Below, piece after piece: positions 39,425 through 47,287 of a stretch of DNA of 64,000 nt; the stretch's first letter is position 1; the number at the start of each line of letters is the position of its first letter. The translations under genes and the position numbers were made by a program. Source of the DNA: Streptomyces celluloflavus (lineage in GTDB: Bacteria > Actinomycetota > Actinomycetes > Streptomycetales > Streptomycetaceae). The notes under the pieces are model-generated. The model was not told the DNA's origin and did no database searches. It saw only the letters and a program-made list of their open reading frames with translations. The DNA is taken from positions 144,679 to 208,678 of the forward strand of contig JOEL01000007.1 in the NCBI GenBank assembly GCA_000720995.1, read 5' to 3'.

Positions 39425-42400
39425 TCACGTCACGCCCAGCCACACACCCGGCCCGAAGGCGCCCTTGACGTCGGAGGCGAGCGAGGCCGGATCCACCAGG
39501 AAGCCCAGCTCGTACACGACCGTCCGGCCGGGCGTCCCGAGTCGTAGCCGTACCGGGCTTTCGCCCTTGTGGGCCGTGAGGATCCGCTTCAGCTCGGCGA
39601 CCACGGGCTCGTTGACCCGGTACGCGGAGAACGCGAGCTGTACCGGCGGCCGGCCGCCGCTCTCGGCGGAGGAGATGTCCAGCAGCTGGATCTCCTGCCC
39701 GTAGATGTTGACCACCCCGTCCCGCTCGTTCAGCCGGCCCTGGACGGAGATCACGCTGTCCGGGATCAGCGCGTGCTGGACCAGGCCGTAGGTGGCCGGG
39801 AAGAACAGGATCTCCATCTCGCCGTCCCGGTCGGCGAGGTTGACGATCGCCCAGGCGCTGCCCTGCTTGGTCATCCGGCGGTCGACGTTGGTGATGAGGC
39901 CGGACAGGCGCACCACGCCTTCGGTGCGGCCCGAGCCGAGGAGTTCGCTGATCGTGGTGTCGCGGTTGCGCGTCAGGATGTGTTCGGTGCCGTCCAGGGG
40001 ATGCGCCGACACGTACAGGCCGAGCATCTCCCGTTCCGTGGACAGGAGTTGCTTGCGGGGCCACTCGTCCTCGCCGATGGGGAAGTCCAGCCCGAACACG
40101 GGCTGCTCATCGTTGCCTCCGCCGCCCATCCCCGCGAAGAGGTCGTCCTGTCCGAAGGAGGCGGCCTTCTTCACCGGGATGACCGCGTCGATGGCGTCCT
40201 CGTGGGCGGCGGACAGGCCCTTGCGGGTGTGCCCGAGCGAGTCGAAGGCACCCGCCTTGATCAGCGAGTCCACGGCCCGCTTGTTGAGTGCCGCGATATC
40301 GGCCTTGTCGAGGAAGTCGGGGAAGGACGCGTACTTTCCCTTGGACTTGCGGGAGGCGACCAGCGATTCGATGACGCCTTCACCGACGTTCCGCACGGAA
40401 CGCAGGCCGAACCGCACATCGTCGCCGACGGCGGTGAAGTTGGCGACGGACTCGTTGATGTCCGGGGGCAGCACCTGCACCCCCAGCTTGCGGGCGTCCG
40501 CCAGATAGATGCCCGCCTTGTCCTTGTCGTCGCCCACCGAGGTGAGCAGCGCGGCCATGTACTCGGCCGGGAAGTTGGCCTTGAGGTAGGCGGTCCAGTA
40601 GGAGACGAGCCCGTACCCGGCGGTGTGCGACTTGTTGAAGGCGTAGCCGGAGAACGGGAGCATGACGTCCCACAGCGCCTTGACCGACTCTTCGCTGTAG
40701 TCGTTGCCCCGCATACCGCCGTGGAACTTCTCCCACTCGGCGGCCAGCACCTCGGGCTTCTTCTTGCCCATGGCGCGGCGCAGCAGGTCGGCGCCGCCGA
40801 GGGTGTAGCCGGCGAGCTGCCGGGCGATGGCCATGATCTGCTCCTGGTAGATGAGCAGGTGGAAGGTGTTGCCGAGGATCGGCTCCAGCGCGTCCTTGAG
40901 CTCCGGGTGGATCGGTTCGATCTGCTGGCGGCCGGTCTTGCGGTGCGCGTAGTTGGTGTGGGCGTTCGCCGCCATGGGGCCGGGGCGGTAGAGGGCGAGG
41001 GCGGCCGCGATGTCCTCGAACCGGGAGGGCTCCATCAGCTTCAGCAGGGTGCGCATACCGGCGCCGTCGAGCTGGAACACGCCGAAGGTGTCACCGCGCG
41101 CGAGCAGTTCGAAGGTGGCGGTGTCGTCCAGCGGGATCGGCCGGTCGCCGTTCTGCGGGACCGTGTCGGTGGTGATGGTGACACCGCGGTTCTCGCGGAT
41201 GTTCTGCAGCGCGTGGTCGATGACTCCCAGGTTGCGCAGACCGAGGAAGTCCATCTTGACCAGGCCCATGTCCTCGCAGGACGGGTAGTCGAAGCCGGTG
41301 ATCTTGACGCCGTCCTTGGCGCGCATGTGCAGCGGGATGCGGTCCGTGAGCCGGGTCTTCGACAGGATGACGGCGGCGGCGTGCACACCGGTGTTGCGGA
41401 TCAGGCCCTCGACGCCCTTGGCGCCGTCGACGACCCGCTTCACGTCCGGTTCGCTCTCGTACAGCGAGCGGATCTCGCCCGCCTCGCCGTACCGAGGGTG
41501 CGCGGAGTCGAAGATCCCGCTGATCGGGATGCTCTTGCCCATCACGTCCGGGGGCAGCGCCTTGGTGATCCGCTCCCCGTGCGAGAAGGGGTAGCCGAGC
41601 AGCCGCGAGGTGTCCTTGATGGCGTTCTTGGCCTTGAGCTTGCCGAAGGTGTTCACCATGGCCGTGTACGCGTCGCCGTACTTCTCGACGACGTAGCGCA
41701 CCATCCGGTCGCGCTGGCGGTCGTCGAAGTCGAGGTCGACATCCGGCGGGTTGATGCGCTCGGGGTTCAGGAACCGCTCGAAGAGCAGGCCGTGCTCCAG
41801 CGGGCACAGCTCGGTGATGCGGGTGGCGTACGCGACGATGGAGCCGGTCGCCGAGCCGCGGCCGGGGCCGACGGGGATCCTGTTGTCGCGGGCGTGGCGG
41901 CAGATGTCGGCGACGACGAGGAAGTAACTGGAGAAGTTCATCGGGCCGATGACCGCCATCTCGGTCTCGAACCGCGCCAGGACCTCGGCGGGGACCGGGT
42001 CGCCGTAGCGCATGGCGAGGCCCCGGAGGCACTCCTTGCGCAGCCAGGACTCCTGGGTCTCGCCGTCGGGAACGCCGGGGAAGTTCGGCATCTCGTCGAC
42101 GTTCTCGAAGACCGACGCGTACGACTCGATGCGCTCGGCGATCAGCAGCGTGTTGTCGCACGCCTCGGGGATCTCGGCGAACAGCTCGCGCATCTGGGCG
42201 GCGGTCTTGAGGTAGTAGCCGGTGCCGTTGAACCGGAAGCGGTTCGGGTCGTCCTTGTTCTTGCCCACGCCGATGCAGAGCAGGTTGTCGTGGGCGTCCG
42301 CGTGCTCTTCGAGGACGTAGTGCGCGTCGTTGGTGGCCAGGAGGGGGATGGCGAGCTCCTTCGCCAGCCGCAGCAGGTCACCGCGGACGCCGCGCTCCAG

Positions 42401-43018
42401 GTCCAGGCCGTGGTCCATCAGTTCCAGGAAGTAGTTCTCCTTCCCGAGGATGTCCTGACAGCGGCCGGCGGTCTCCCGGGCCTCGTCGTACTGGTTCAGG
42501 CGGAGCCGGGTCTGGATGGCGCCCGAGGGGCAGCCGGTCGTCCCGATAATCCCCTCGGCATGCTCGGCGATCAGCTCCAGGTCCATGCGCGGCTTACCGG
42601 CCGGGAACTGGCCCGTGTACGACGCCTCCGTCGACAGGTGGAACAGGTTCTGGAGACCCGTGACGTTCCGCGCCCACATCGTCATATGGGTGAAGCGGCC
42701 ACCACCACTGACATCCTTCGAACCCTCACCGTCATCCGCCATCGCCCGGACACCGCCGGGGCCCCAGAACTCCTGCTTGCGATTGCGGCGCGAGGAGGGG
42801 GCGACATACGCCTCGATCCCGATGATCGGCTTCACCCCGTCGAAGCCCTTGGCCACCTGCTGAAATTCGTACGCACCGAACATATTGCCGTGATCGCTCA
42901 TGGCGATGGCGGGCATTCCCTGCCGCGCGACCTCCGCGAACATCGGCTTCAGCCGCTGGGCTCCGTCGAGCATCGAGTATTCGGTGTGATTATGCAGGTG
43001 AACAAAACTGTCGGACAC
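39425..43018 (-). CDS. dnaE: DNA polymerase III alpha subunit (DnaE1 type)
   Basis: A 1197-residue replicative polymerase. The PHP domain (1-280) keeps metal residues (FVHLHNHTEYSMLDG, AMSDHGNM, IEAYVA, TNDAHY), so proofreading activity is plausible. The palm has PDVDLDFDDRQRDR with catalytic aspartates, and the fingers GYAFNKSHTAGYGLVSY. A helix-hairpin-helix (DIAALNKRAVDSLIKAGAFD) and a C-terminal OB domain (GVVRLSGLITNVDRRMTKQG) follow. The GTG start follows GGAGGTGG. Size and domains are those of DnaE1, not the shorter mutagenic DnaE2/ImuC. The neighbours are unlike the dnaE locus I remember from S. coelicolor (SCO2064), so it may be a second copy or a relocated one. Confidence 0.95.
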   Translation of the reverse strand: MSDSFVHLHNHTEYSMLDGAQRLKPMFAEVARQGMPAIAMSDHGNMFGAYEFQQVAKGFDGVKPIIGIEAYVAPSSRRNRKQEFWGPGGVRAMADDGEGSKDVSGGGRFTHMTMWARNVTGLQNLFHLSTEASYTGQFPAGKPRMDLELIAEHAEGIIGTTGCPSGAIQTRLRLNQYDEARETAGRCQDILGKENYFLELMDHGLDLERGVRGDLLRLAKELAIPLLATNDAHYVLEEHADAHDNLLCIGVGKNKDDPNRFRFNGTGYYLKTAAQMRELFAEIPEACDNTLLIAERIESYASVFENVDEMPNFPGVPDGETQESWLRKECLRGLAMRYGDPVPAEVLARFETEMAVIGPMNFSSYFLVVADICRHARDNRIPVGPGRGSATGSIVAYATRITELCPLEHGLLFERFLNPERINPPDVDLDFDDRQRDRMVRYVVEKYGDAYTAMVNTFGKLKAKNAIKDTSRLLGYPFSHGERITKALPPDVMGKSIPISGIFDSAHPRYGEAGEIRSLYESEPDVKRVVDGAKGVEGLIRNTGVHAAAVILSKTRLTDRIPLHMRAKDGVKITGFDYPSCEDMGLVKMDFLGLRNLGVIDHALQNIRENRGVTITTDTVPQNGDRPIPLDDTATFELLARGDTFGVFQLDGAGMRTLLKLMEPSRFEDIAAALALYRPGPMAANAHTNYAHRKTGRQQIEPIHPELKDALEPILGNTFHLLIYQEQIMAIARQLAGYTLGGADLLRRAMGKKKPEVLAAEWEKFHGGMRGNDYSEESVKALWDVMLPFSGYAFNKSHTAGYGLVSYWTAYLKANFPAEYMAALLTSVGDDKDKAGIYLADARKLGVQVLPPDINESVANFTAVGDDVRFGLRSVRNVGEGVIESLVASRKSKGKYASFPDFLDKADIAALNKRAVDSLIKAGAFDSLGHTRKGLSAAHEDAIDAVIPVKKAASFGQDDLFAGMGGGGNDEQPVFGLDFPIGEDEWPRKQLLSTEREMLGLYVSAHPLDGTEHILTRNRDTTISELLGSGRTEGVVRLSGLITNVDRRMTKQGSAWAIVNLADRDGEMEILFFPATYGLVQHALIPDSVISVQGRLNERDGVVNIYGQEIQLLDISSAESGGRPPVQLAFSAYRVNEPVVAELKRILTAHKGESPVRLRLGTPGRTVVYELGFLVDPASLASDVKGAFGPGVWLGVT

Positions 43019-43275
43019 CGGGCAGCCACCTCCGAGGCGGGTCGCGGGAAGCGGCCACACTATCCCCCGGCATCCCCGGAACCGGCCCTTCCCGACCCCC
43101 GCGGAGAAATTCCCGAAAGAGCGAAACGATGACCTGGGAGTATCACGCAAAGTTCTTGCGGGGCCTGGAATTCTGGGGGGGATCCTTATGGCGGGCCACG
43201 GTCGAATGTTCTCCGGGGGGGGAGTCATGGTGCGCGATCTAGGGGATATGGCCCAGAATCCGGACCCGTTCGATC

Positions 43276-43303
43276 TTTTCTGACCGTATGCGCTTACAGA
43301 AAA
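43276..43303. promoter_or_regulatory. Inverted repeat between dnaE and radical SAM gene
   Basis: ttttctg-N14-cagaaaa, with perfect 7-bp arms, lies in an AT-richer patch of the divergent intergenic region. It could be an operator for either unit. It does not match the SOS box pattern GAAC-N4-GTTC. Apart from a doubtful small frame at 43361, 43019-43506 holds no gene. Confidence 0.4.
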
Positions 43304-43360
43304 CGCCACTTCCATCTTTCTGGAAAAACCGACCTCCGGATTTATGCGGCGCCGTAAATA

Positions 43361-43510
43361 ATGCGGCGCAGGCGTCCGTTGGGGCGCGATGCCGGATTCC
43401 TGGCGTGGGGCGGGTACGGGGCGGAGTCTGCGGAGCCGTGTATCGGGTCCGTCGAGTCCCCGCCAGGGTCGAAGTCACGGAGCACACCGAGACCGAAGGA
43501 GCGGCAATGA
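43361..43510 (+). CDS. Possible 49-residue peptide upstream of the radical SAM gene
   Basis: An ATG-initiated frame (MRRRRPLGRDAGFLAWGGYG, one Cys, basic tail) whose TGA overlaps the ATG of the radical SAM gene (ATGA). No ribosome site is visible, and third-position GC (roughly 80 percent) is lower than in neighbouring genes. It could be a precursor peptide for the radical SAM/methyltransferase pair, or a chance frame. Confidence 0.25.
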   Translation: MRRRRPLGRDAGFLAWGGYGAESAEPCIGSVESPPGSKSRSTPRPKERQ

Positions 43511-44385
43511 GCACGGTCGTAGAGAGCACGGCGACCGCCCCGAAGGTTGTCGAACTGGAGATCACCGGGGCCTGTCAGCTCCAGTGCACGCAGTGCTTTG
43601 CCGAATCGGGGCCACACGGCACGCACGGCGCGATGACGGCCGACGACTGGCGGCGAGTGATCAGTGACGCCGCGGCGCTGGGCATGCGCGAAGTACAGCT
43701 CATCGGCGGCGAGCCGACCATGCACCCGGCTTGGGCGGAACTGGTCGACCGCGCGCTGTGTCTCGGCATCGGGGTCGAGGTCTACAGCAACCTGTTCCAC
43801 ATCAAGCCCGGTTGGTGGAGTGTGCTCGCGCGCGAGGGCGTGAAGCTGGCCACCAGCTATTACAGCGACCGCGCCGAAGAACACGACGCGATCACGACCC
43901 GGCCGGGGAGCTACGAGCGGACCCGGGCCCACATCGCCGAGGCCGTACGGCGCGGTATCCCGCTGCGCGTCGGCATCGTGTCCGTCTTGCGGGGGCAACG
44001 CGTGGCCGAGGCGCGCCGGGAACTGGAAGCACTCGGCGTGACGCAGATCCGCACGGACCGGACACGGCACCTCGGCCGGGCCTCGTTGCCTGGCACCGAG
44101 GCAGACGCGACGGAGCTCTGCGGGCGCTGCGGGCACGGACAGGTGGCCGTGCTGCCCTCGGGAGAGGTGACGCCGTGCGTGATGTCGCGATGGCTGGTCA
44201 CCGGCAACGTCCGAAAGAGCGGCTTGGCCGCCATCCTGGGGGGCGAGTCGTGGGCCGAGGCGTTGCACGCGATCCCGGCCCGCGCCGACGGCAACTCGTG
44301 CGACCCGGATTGCAAGCCCGCGTCGGACAGCGGCGACTGCTCGCCCGCCGAGCGGGATGCATGCGACCTCAAGTACGACGAGTGA
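43507..44385 (+). CDS. Radical SAM protein with SPASM-like C-terminus
   Basis: A 292-residue enzyme. The radical SAM cluster motif is CQLQCTQC near residue 36, followed by the GGEPTMHPAW motif of SAM binding. C-terminal cysteines (CGRCGHGQVAVLPSGEVTPC, then CDPDC, GDC, DAC) resemble a SPASM domain holding auxiliary Fe-S clusters, typical of peptide-modifying radical SAM enzymes. The ATG has gaaggag upstream. A methyltransferase gene follows 8 bp later, so the pair acts together. By analogy it modifies a ribosomally made peptide, but no clear precursor gene is adjacent. Confidence 0.9.
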   Translation: MSTVVESTATAPKVVELEITGACQLQCTQCFAESGPHGTHGAMTADDWRRVISDAAALGMREVQLIGGEPTMHPAWAELVDRALCLGIGVEVYSNLFHIKPGWWSVLAREGVKLATSYYSDRAEEHDAITTRPGSYERTRAHIAEAVRRGIPLRVGIVSVLRGQRVAEARRELEALGVTQIRTDRTRHLGRASLPGTEADATELCGRCGHGQVAVLPSGEVTPCVMSRWLVTGNVRKSGLAAILGGESWAEALHAIPARADGNSCDPDCKPASDSGDCSPAERDACDLKYDE

Positions 44386-44393
44386 GGCTGCCC

Positions 44394-45524
44394 ATGGAGT
44401 GGAAGACGCACGCCGAACGGCTCGCGGCCGAGGTGACTCCGGCCGTCTCCCGGTGGCGGGACGCGGTCGCCGGTACCCCCCGGCACGTCTTCGTGCCCCG
44501 GTGGTGGGAACCGGCGGGCGATGGCGCGTGGGCGCTGCGGGACGGGCCGGGAGACGCGTCGGCATGGCTGCGCGCCGCCTACTCGGACACGTCCCTGGTG
44601 ACCCGGGTCGGCCCGCGGCACGCCGACGACGCGAGCCCCGACGAGCGGCCGAGCGGGGTGCCCACGTCGTCGGGCACCATGCCCGGCTTGGTGGTGCGGA
44701 TGCTGCGCCACGGGCTGTTGTACGACGGTGCCGACCTCGGCCTGATCGGCACGGGCACCGGGGCCAGTACCGCCCTCGCGGTGCACCGGCTCGGGGCCGG
44801 GCACGTCACGGCCATGGACGTGGACCCCTACCTGACCGAGGCCGCGACGGCGCGGCTCGCCTCGCTGGGCATGTCCCCCCGGGTGGTCACCTGTGACGCG
44901 ACGGAATCGCTCCCCGGGGACTTCGACCGCATCGTGTCGATGGTGGCCCTGCGCAATCTCGCCGGTGTGCTGGCCGCGCTCCGGCCCGGCGGACGGCTGG
45001 TGACCACCCTCGCCCGTATGCACGTGATCGTCACGGCCGACAAGGAGCCGGACGGCGGCGCACGCGGGGTGGTCGAATGGGACCGGGCCGGGTTCATGCG
45101 CACCCGTACCGGCTCCACCTACCCTTCCGACGCGGGCGAGTTGTTCGCCGCCGTACGGGACCGTGCGGGCGAGGACGTGACCGAGGGCCGCTATCCGGTG
45201 CTGAACGTGGCCGAAGCGTGGGATGTGCACGCCATGCTCGAACTCGCCGCACCCGGGGTGGAGTGCCACTACGAGGAACGCGGCGAGCAGCGCACGGCGT
45301 GGCTGGTACACCCCGACGGCTCATGGGCCCGTGCCTCGGCGACGTGGATCCGGCCGCCCGCCGTCCACCAGGGCGGCCCGCGGCGCCTGTGGACGGCGCT
45401 GGAACGCATCCGGCACCGGCTCAACGCCGAGGGCGGCCTGCCGATCTACGGCAGCCGGGTGCACATCACGCCCGACGGTGTATGCCACTTCGCACGCGGC
45501 CGATGGTCGGCCTCGTACGGCTGA
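44394..45524 (+). CDS. SAM-dependent methyltransferase (isoaspartate-methyltransferase-like)
   Basis: A 376-residue protein. The central Rossmann methyltransferase domain has ADLGLIGTGTGASTALAVHR (SAM-binding glycine loop), VTAMDVDPYLTEAA (acidic ribose ligand) and LAALRPGGRLVTTL, preceded by a PIMT-like region with PRHVFVPRWW and SSGTMPGLVVRML. The ~130-residue C-terminal domain is less familiar. PIMT-like enzymes act in several RiPP pathways (for example FxLD-type systems), methylating aspartate side chains. Pairing with the radical SAM gene supports that, without proof. Confidence 0.88.
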   Translation: MEWKTHAERLAAEVTPAVSRWRDAVAGTPRHVFVPRWWEPAGDGAWALRDGPGDASAWLRAAYSDTSLVTRVGPRHADDASPDERPSGVPTSSGTMPGLVVRMLRHGLLYDGADLGLIGTGTGASTALAVHRLGAGHVTAMDVDPYLTEAATARLASLGMSPRVVTCDATESLPGDFDRIVSMVALRNLAGVLAALRPGGRLVTTLARMHVIVTADKEPDGGARGVVEWDRAGFMRTRTGSTYPSDAGELFAAVRDRAGEDVTEGRYPVLNVAEAWDVHAMLELAAPGVECHYEERGEQRTAWLVHPDGSWARASATWIRPPAVHQGGPRRLWTALERIRHRLNAEGGLPIYGSRVHITPDGVCHFARGRWSASYG

Positions 45525-45542
45525 CGGCGCCGGACGGCCCGC

Positions 45543-45597
45543 GGCGGCCCCGTCCGGTCGACGACGGCCGACGGGCCGGCCCGGCCGCGGGGCCGCC
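45543..45597. terminator. Hairpin between convergent genes
   Basis: ggcggccccg (45543-45552) pairs with cggggccgcc (45588-45597) around a GC-rich loop between the methyltransferase and the secreted-protein gene. Confidence 0.5.
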
Positions 45598-45613
45598 GGT
45601 CATCCGGTGGCCG

Positions 45614-45904
45614 TCACTGGATGCGCACGCTCGCCCCGAACTCGAAGGTCTTGGACTCGCCCCGCTTGACCTGGCCCGCGACGGGCCCCTGGCAGCCCGG
45701 CCGGTCGTAGACGTTCGCCACCTGGTCGGTCTGGTTCCCGACGATGAGGGGGAAGATATCGCTCTCGTAGCAGCCGCGCGGGTTGTGGTACGTCGTGAAG
45801 CCGACCTTGAGGTCACCGGTGGCCGCCTGGGCCGATCCGGGTACCGCCACGCCCACCACCGCCGCCAGGACCACCGCGCCGAGAGCCTTGCAGAGCTGCC
45901 TCAT
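45614..45904 (-). CDS. Small secreted protein
   Basis: A 96-residue exported protein: signal peptide MRQLCKALGAVVLAAVVGVA with cleavage after AQA, then a ~65-residue mature part (LKVGFTTYHNPRGCYESDIF, NQTDQVANVYDRPGCQG, FEFGASVRI) with two cysteines that probably form a disulfide. It reads as a small beta-sandwich of unknown role, like many streptomycete extracellular proteins. GGAG precedes the ATG. Confidence 0.85.
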   Translation of the reverse strand: MRQLCKALGAVVLAAVVGVAVPGSAQAATGDLKVGFTTYHNPRGCYESDIFPLIVGNQTDQVANVYDRPGCQGPVAGQVKRGESKTFEFGASVRIQ

Positions 45905-46071
45905 GCCATCACTCCAGATGCTGCCGAAAAGACCTAAAAAGACCCGAATAGGGAGATATGGGGCAACGTAACGTGCTCCGGCCCGGCGGAGCCGCAGTCC
46001 GCGCGCGCCTGCACCCGATCGCGCGGACGGGCGGACGGACGGGCGGAGCCTGGGCGGCGCACGCATAGCGA

Positions 46072-46096
46072 AGGGGCCCGGCATCGCCGGGCCCCT
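46072..46096. terminator. 11-bp hairpin
   Basis: aggggcccggc (46072-46082) with gccgggcccct (46086-46096), a 3-nt loop. It lies upstream of the secreted-protein gene and downstream of the small membrane protein gene at 46309 on the minus strand, which it may terminate. Confidence 0.65.
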
Positions 46097-46102
46097 CGGT
46101 CG

Positions 46103-46206
46103 TACGGAAGTCACACACGGAACACACGGAAGTCAGAGACGGGAGCGCACAGCGGACGCGTACGGGAAGTCACGCACAGGCGGCGCATACCGGAAGTCGC
46201 GCACAG
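46103..46206. repeat. Four degenerate copies of a GGAAGTC-CAC repeat
   Basis: The pattern ggaagtc followed by a purine/CA-rich tail recurs at about 46105, 46128, 46164 and 46191 with irregular 23-36 bp spacing. The surrounding 46097-46308 has no gene. Confidence 0.4.
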
Positions 46207-46308
46207 ACGCGGGCACAGAGGACGGCCGAGGACTACTGAGTACAGCGGGAGAGGCGGCCGCGGAGGCAGCTATATAGGGGACGGCCCCGGAGCCGCCCCC
46301 GGCGCCAC

Positions 46309-46551
46309 CTACCCGAGGGCCAGCCAGGCCGCGCCCACGACGACCAGGATCGCGACGATCACGCCGACGATGAGGCCGACACTGGGGCCGCCCGATGCGG
46401 CACGGCGGGAGCCCGCGGGCTGGGGGGCCGCGGCGCGGCGGGAGCCGGCGGGCTGGGGCGGGGCGCCCTCGTCGACGAAGGCTCGGAACATCTGCGTGCT
46501 GCCCGCCGGGTCGTAGTTGCCCTCGGCCTGGTTCTGCGGGTTGGTCGCCAT
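46309..46551 (-). CDS. Tail-anchored small membrane protein
   Basis: An 80-residue protein. It has a polar N-terminus (ATNPQNQAEGNYDPAGSTQM), a duplicated PQPAGSRRAA segment, and one C-terminal membrane helix (SVGLIVGVIVAILVVVGAAW) ending in LALG. The ATG at 46551 lacks a strong ribosome site. Function is unknown. The short in-frame duplication suggests a flexible linker. Confidence 0.7.
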   Translation of the reverse strand: MATNPQNQAEGNYDPAGSTQMFRAFVDEGAPPQPAGSRRAAAPQPAGSRRAASGGPSVGLIVGVIVAILVVVGAAWLALG

Positions 46552-46748
46552 GGGGAAGGACCCTAGCGAACGGGGAGTTGACGGGGCACCTCTGGGGCGC
46601 GTCCGGGCACAACCGGGGGTGCCCGAGGGGGTGCGGGGAGCTCGTGGAGGGGGGATGGGTGCGCGTACCGCTGTCCGCCTTTTGACCCGGTCGCGGGGGA
46701 GAATTTTGGCTCCCTTTACCGCCGGACCCCCAAAATCGTTTGCCTTCA

Positions 46749-46782
46749 GCAACCAACAGAGTTTATGGTTGCCCGAAGCAAC
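46749..46782. promoter_or_regulatory. Probable MarR operator
   Basis: gcaacc-N12-ggttgc (46749-46772) overlaps gttgc-N5-gcaac (46768-46782) just before the MarR gene, in an AT-rich patch. The overlapping palindromes and position are typical of MarR autoregulatory sites. Confidence 0.6.
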
Positions 46783-46802
46783 AAATGATCGTGGAGGAGC
46801 TC

Positions 46803-47276
46803 ATGGCCGCTCGGAGTCAGTACGAAGAGCTGGCCAGGCAACTCAGTGCCATCGGCGCCGTCAAACGCGGAATGGGGCGGATCCTCCCCCCGGACTGCCC
46901 GCCCGCCTCGGCGGGTGTGCTCACCCTTCTCGACCGGCACGGCGAGATGCGGATGAGCCAGCTCGCCGAGCTGCTCGCGATCGACATGTCGGTGACCAGC
47001 CGGCATGTCGCGCACGCCGCCGAGCGCGGCTGGATCGAGCGGAAGCCCGACCCCGCCGACAAGCGGTCGCGGCTGCTGCGCCTGACCCCGAGCGGCACGG
47101 AGGTCCTCAACGACCTCGCCAAACGCTCCGCCGAAACACTCGCCCGGTATCTGGATGACTGGACCGACACCGACGTCGGGCATCTCACCGAGCTGCTCGC
47201 CAGGCTCCGTTCGAGCTTCGGCGACTGCCGTATCCGGGCGCATCACGACTCCACCACCCGTACACCCGCAGGATGA
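46803..47276 (+). CDS. MarR family transcriptional regulator
   Basis: A 157-residue MarR protein. The winged helix covers AGVLTLLDRHGEMRMSQLAE, the recognition helix DMSVTSRHVAHAAERGWIER and the wing DPADKRSRLLRLTPSGTEVL. The ATG follows ggaggagctc; an upstream ATG at 46740 lies within the operator. It is followed by the MFS efflux gene 11 bp later, so it is the likely drug-responsive repressor of a MarR-MFS-YceI operon. Confidence 0.93.
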   Translation: MAARSQYEELARQLSAIGAVKRGMGRILPPDCPPASAGVLTLLDRHGEMRMSQLAELLAIDMSVTSRHVAHAAERGWIERKPDPADKRSRLLRLTPSGTEVLNDLAKRSAETLARYLDDWTDTDVGHLTELLARLRSSFGDCRIRAHHDSTTRTPAG

Positions 47277-47287
47277 AAAGGAACTAC

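Noticed and set aside
39569-43132. Very long open frame on the plus strand, antisense to dnaE
   Set aside because: It mirrors the high-GC third-position bias of dnaE on the other strand; its translation is low-complexity Val/Gly/Arg and matches no fold.
43200-43303. LexA (SOS) box upstream of dnaE
   Set aside because: No GAAC-N4-GTTC or TCGAAC-type palindrome is present; the only inverted repeat has a different sequence and spacing.
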